A DNA stretch of 64,000 nt from JBAYIE01 sp965279165 (GTDB lineage: Bacteria; Bacteroidota; Bacteroidia; UKL13-3). This document shows, piece after piece, positions 62,502 through 64,000 of this stretch. The stretch spans positions 3,214,330 to 3,278,329 of the forward strand of contig OZ257140.1 of the NCBI GenBank assembly GCA_965279165.1, read 5' to 3'. The stretch's first letter is position 1. Each line of letters begins with the position of its first letter. The notes beneath the pieces were generated by a model that saw nothing but the letters and a program-made list of their open reading frames with translations, was not told the origin of the DNA and made no database searches. The position numbers were made by a program, and so were the translations under genes.

Positions 62502-63155
62502 TCACTTCCCCTCCAGCATTTCCCGGTTCGAATGAACAACAATACCTACTTTATTATCCAATGATGCATGCACCATGGCTTTGGCAACAGTTGCTGCAGG
62601 TATTGCCTTATATTCTTTAAGCGGTCCAATAAATAATATGCCAAGTATCCGCATGATTCCTTTGCCTACCAATTCGGCCGGTCTGAACTCTTTGCGGCTA
62701 CCCAACAACATCGAAGGCCTGAAAAAATGGGTGGCCGTATAACCCATTCCGGCAATCGCATCTTCCGTTTCGCCTTTTATACGGTTATAAAAGATACCCG
62801 AATTTTTATCGGCACCTAATGCACTCACTAGAAACACACGGCTTGCACCAATTGATTTGCAAATTTTAGCCACTCCAACATTATAACCAAAATCCACTTG
62901 CTTAAATTTATCCTGTGTTCCTGCAGTTTTAATAGTGGTTCCTATACATAAATAAACATCATCCACTTTGTGATCCAAACCATTTATTGGTAAAGAGTCG
63001 AAATCAATAATGATTTCCTGCAGTTTGGGATTTTTTATAGGCAAAGGTCTTCTGACCAAAGCAATTACTTTATTATAATTGTCCGATTCAAGTAGTTGAT
63101 ACAAACTTTCTTTTCCTACCAATCCTGTTGCTCCTGCTATTAAGGCTGTTTTCAT
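62502..63155 (-). CDS. NAD(P)-binding oxidoreductase of HTATIP2/SDR-like type
   Basis: 217 residues. The Rossmann motif is at the very start (ALIAGATGLVGKES), then KVIALVRRPLPI, DDVYLCIGTTIKTAG, VFLVSALGADKNSGIFYNRIKGETE (the SALGA and YNRIKG equivalents of the YxxxK active site) and HFFRPSMLLGSR. This fits the atypical SDR group that includes HTATIP2. The substrate is unknown. It is divergent from the AIM24-like gene with 67 bp between. Confidence 0.87.
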   Translation of the reverse strand: MKTALIAGATGLVGKESLYQLLESDNYNKVIALVRRPLPIKNPKLQEIIIDFDSLPINGLDHKVDDVYLCIGTTIKTAGTQDKFKQVDFGYNVGVAKICKSIGASRVFLVSALGADKNSGIFYNRIKGETEDAIAGMGYTATHFFRPSMLLGSRKEFRPAELVGKGIMRILGILFIGPLKEYKAIPAATVAKAMVHASLDNKVGIVVHSNREMLEGK

Positions 63156-63222
63156 TTAATTTTCTTATTGTTTTGCAGCTATCGATAAATCAGATAATTT
63201 TGCACCTCAAATTTAAGGATAT

Positions 63223-64000
63223 ATGCGCAACAACCATGAATTAGATTACCGGATATTAGGAAATGAAATGCAATGTGTAGAGATTGAACTCGATCCAAAC
63301 GAAACCGTTATGGCTGAACCGGGTAGCTTTATGATGATGGATAATAATGTGGATATGCAAACCGTTTTTGGGGATGGTTCGCAACAACAAGGTGGATTAT
63401 TAGGTAAATTATTCAATGCCGGAAAACGGTTACTGGTTGGCGAAAACCTTTTTATGACTGCATTTACCAATATAGGTCAAGGAAAAAAAACGGCAACTTT
63501 CGCATCTCCTTATCCCGGAAAAATAATTCCAATGGATTTATACCATCTGGGTGGTAAAATTATCTGCCAAAAGGATGCTTTTCTATGTGCGGCAAAAGGA
63601 GTGAGTGTTGGCATCGAATTTCAAAAAAAGCTTGGCGTAGGACTTTTTGGCGGAGAAGGCTTTATCATGGAGAAGTTAGAAGGGGATGGCATGGCATTTG
63701 TTCATGCAGGTGGACATATCATTGAAAGAACCTTACAACCGGGCGAGTTACTGAAGATTGATACCGGCTGTTTGGTGGCTTTTTCACAAGAAGTAAATTA
63801 CGATATTCAGTTTGTAGGTGGAATAAAAAATACCTTATTTGGTGGCGAAGGGGTTTTCTTTGCAACCTTATCCGGTCCTGGAAAAGTTTGGATACAATCT
63901 TTACCTATTAGCAGATTGGCAAGCCGTATTATTTCTTATGGTTCCTTTCGCAGAAAAGAAGAAGGTGGTATATTGGGCGGATTAGGCAATGTATTTGATG
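63223..64000 (+). CDS. AIM24/TIGR00266-family protein (3' end outside window)
   Basis: 259 codons from the ATG at 63223 to the edge of the window. The start MRNNHELDYRILGNEMQCVEIELDPNETVMAEPGSFMMMD and the Gly-rich blocks GGEGFIMEKLEGDGMAFVHAGG and NTLFGGEGVFFATLSGPGKVWIQ are those of the AIM24 family of beta-barrel-fold proteins (TIGR00266). Function in bacteria is not settled. Most of the family's usual length appears to be inside the window. Confidence 0.9.
   Translation, partial: MRNNHELDYRILGNEMQCVEIELDPNETVMAEPGSFMMMDNNVDMQTVFGDGSQQQGGLLGKLFNAGKRLLVGENLFMTAFTNIGQGKKTATFASPYPGKIIPMDLYHLGGKIICQKDAFLCAAKGVSVGIEFQKKLGVGLFGGEGFIMEKLEGDGMAFVHAGGHIIERTLQPGELLKIDTGCLVAFSQEVNYDIQFVGGIKNTLFGGEGVFFATLSGPGKVWIQSLPISRLASRIISYGSFRRKEEGGILGGLGNVFD

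Overview
The window is a chromosomal segment of a member of the Bacteroidota. The evidence is a fused LpxC/FabZ gene in an lpxD-lpxC/fabZ-lpxA run, a PorX regulator, two proteins with Por-type (T9SS) C-terminal sorting domains, TAnnTTTG-type -7 promoter boxes, few Shine-Dalgarno sequences, and an AT-rich base composition. Most of it is chromosomal housekeeping, but three regions stand out.

Region 1 (1-10.7 kb, all minus strand): the N-terminal part of dnaX, lysA, a carboxypeptidase-regulatory-like exported protein, a chromate transporter and a small thioredoxin. Next comes a tightly packed operon (9341 down to 4430) that I read as a non-flagellar rotary-motor module. It encodes an inner-membrane protein joining a FliF-like periplasmic piece, one transmembrane helix and a FliG-like cytoplasmic rotor domain. 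It then encodes a CsgG/FlgO-like exported protein continuing into an outer-membrane barrel (the frame is broken at a run of eight A), a TPR-like lipoprotein, and a MotA/MotB-type stator pair. No flagellar export, rod, hook or filament genes are visible. A DUF6588-like exported protein lies upstream.

Region 2 (11.3-42 kb): a signalling island. A receiver-adenylate cyclase is followed by nine consecutive paralogous soluble kinases, each built REC-GAF-GAF-HisKA-HATPase (12592-35157). Their GAF modules fall into two sequence classes that are shuffled between genes. After them come a TPR hybrid kinase (minus strand), an exported unknown, and a three-gene operon of AraC-type regulator, PAS-HK-REC-Hpt kinase and single receiver.

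Region 3 (42-47.4 kb): an accessory stretch with a DUF3494 ice-binding-like lipoprotein, a small unknown, a phospholipase-D-like protein, two exported proteins and tRNA-Lys(UUU). Pieces of the 3' end of that tRNA recur twice just downstream of it, as scars of past insertion or duplication might.

Region 4 (47.7-64 kb): porX, an HD phosphohydrolase, the lipid A genes, an ABC ATPase, pruA, an ABC-F protein, an ECF sigma factor with a membrane-anchored PKD/T9SS-tail partner, a T9SS cargo protein, a NAD(P)-binding oxidoreductase and the start of an AIM24/TIGR00266 protein. A 479-bp MITE with 14-bp terminal inverted repeats and a 6-bp target duplication sits exactly on the stop codon of the ABC-F gene.

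Across the window, degenerate G-poor tandem arrays with a strict 7- or 8-bp period lie at gene edges. Several occur as inverted pairs around a short core. All function calls rest on reading motifs by eye; no database search was run.
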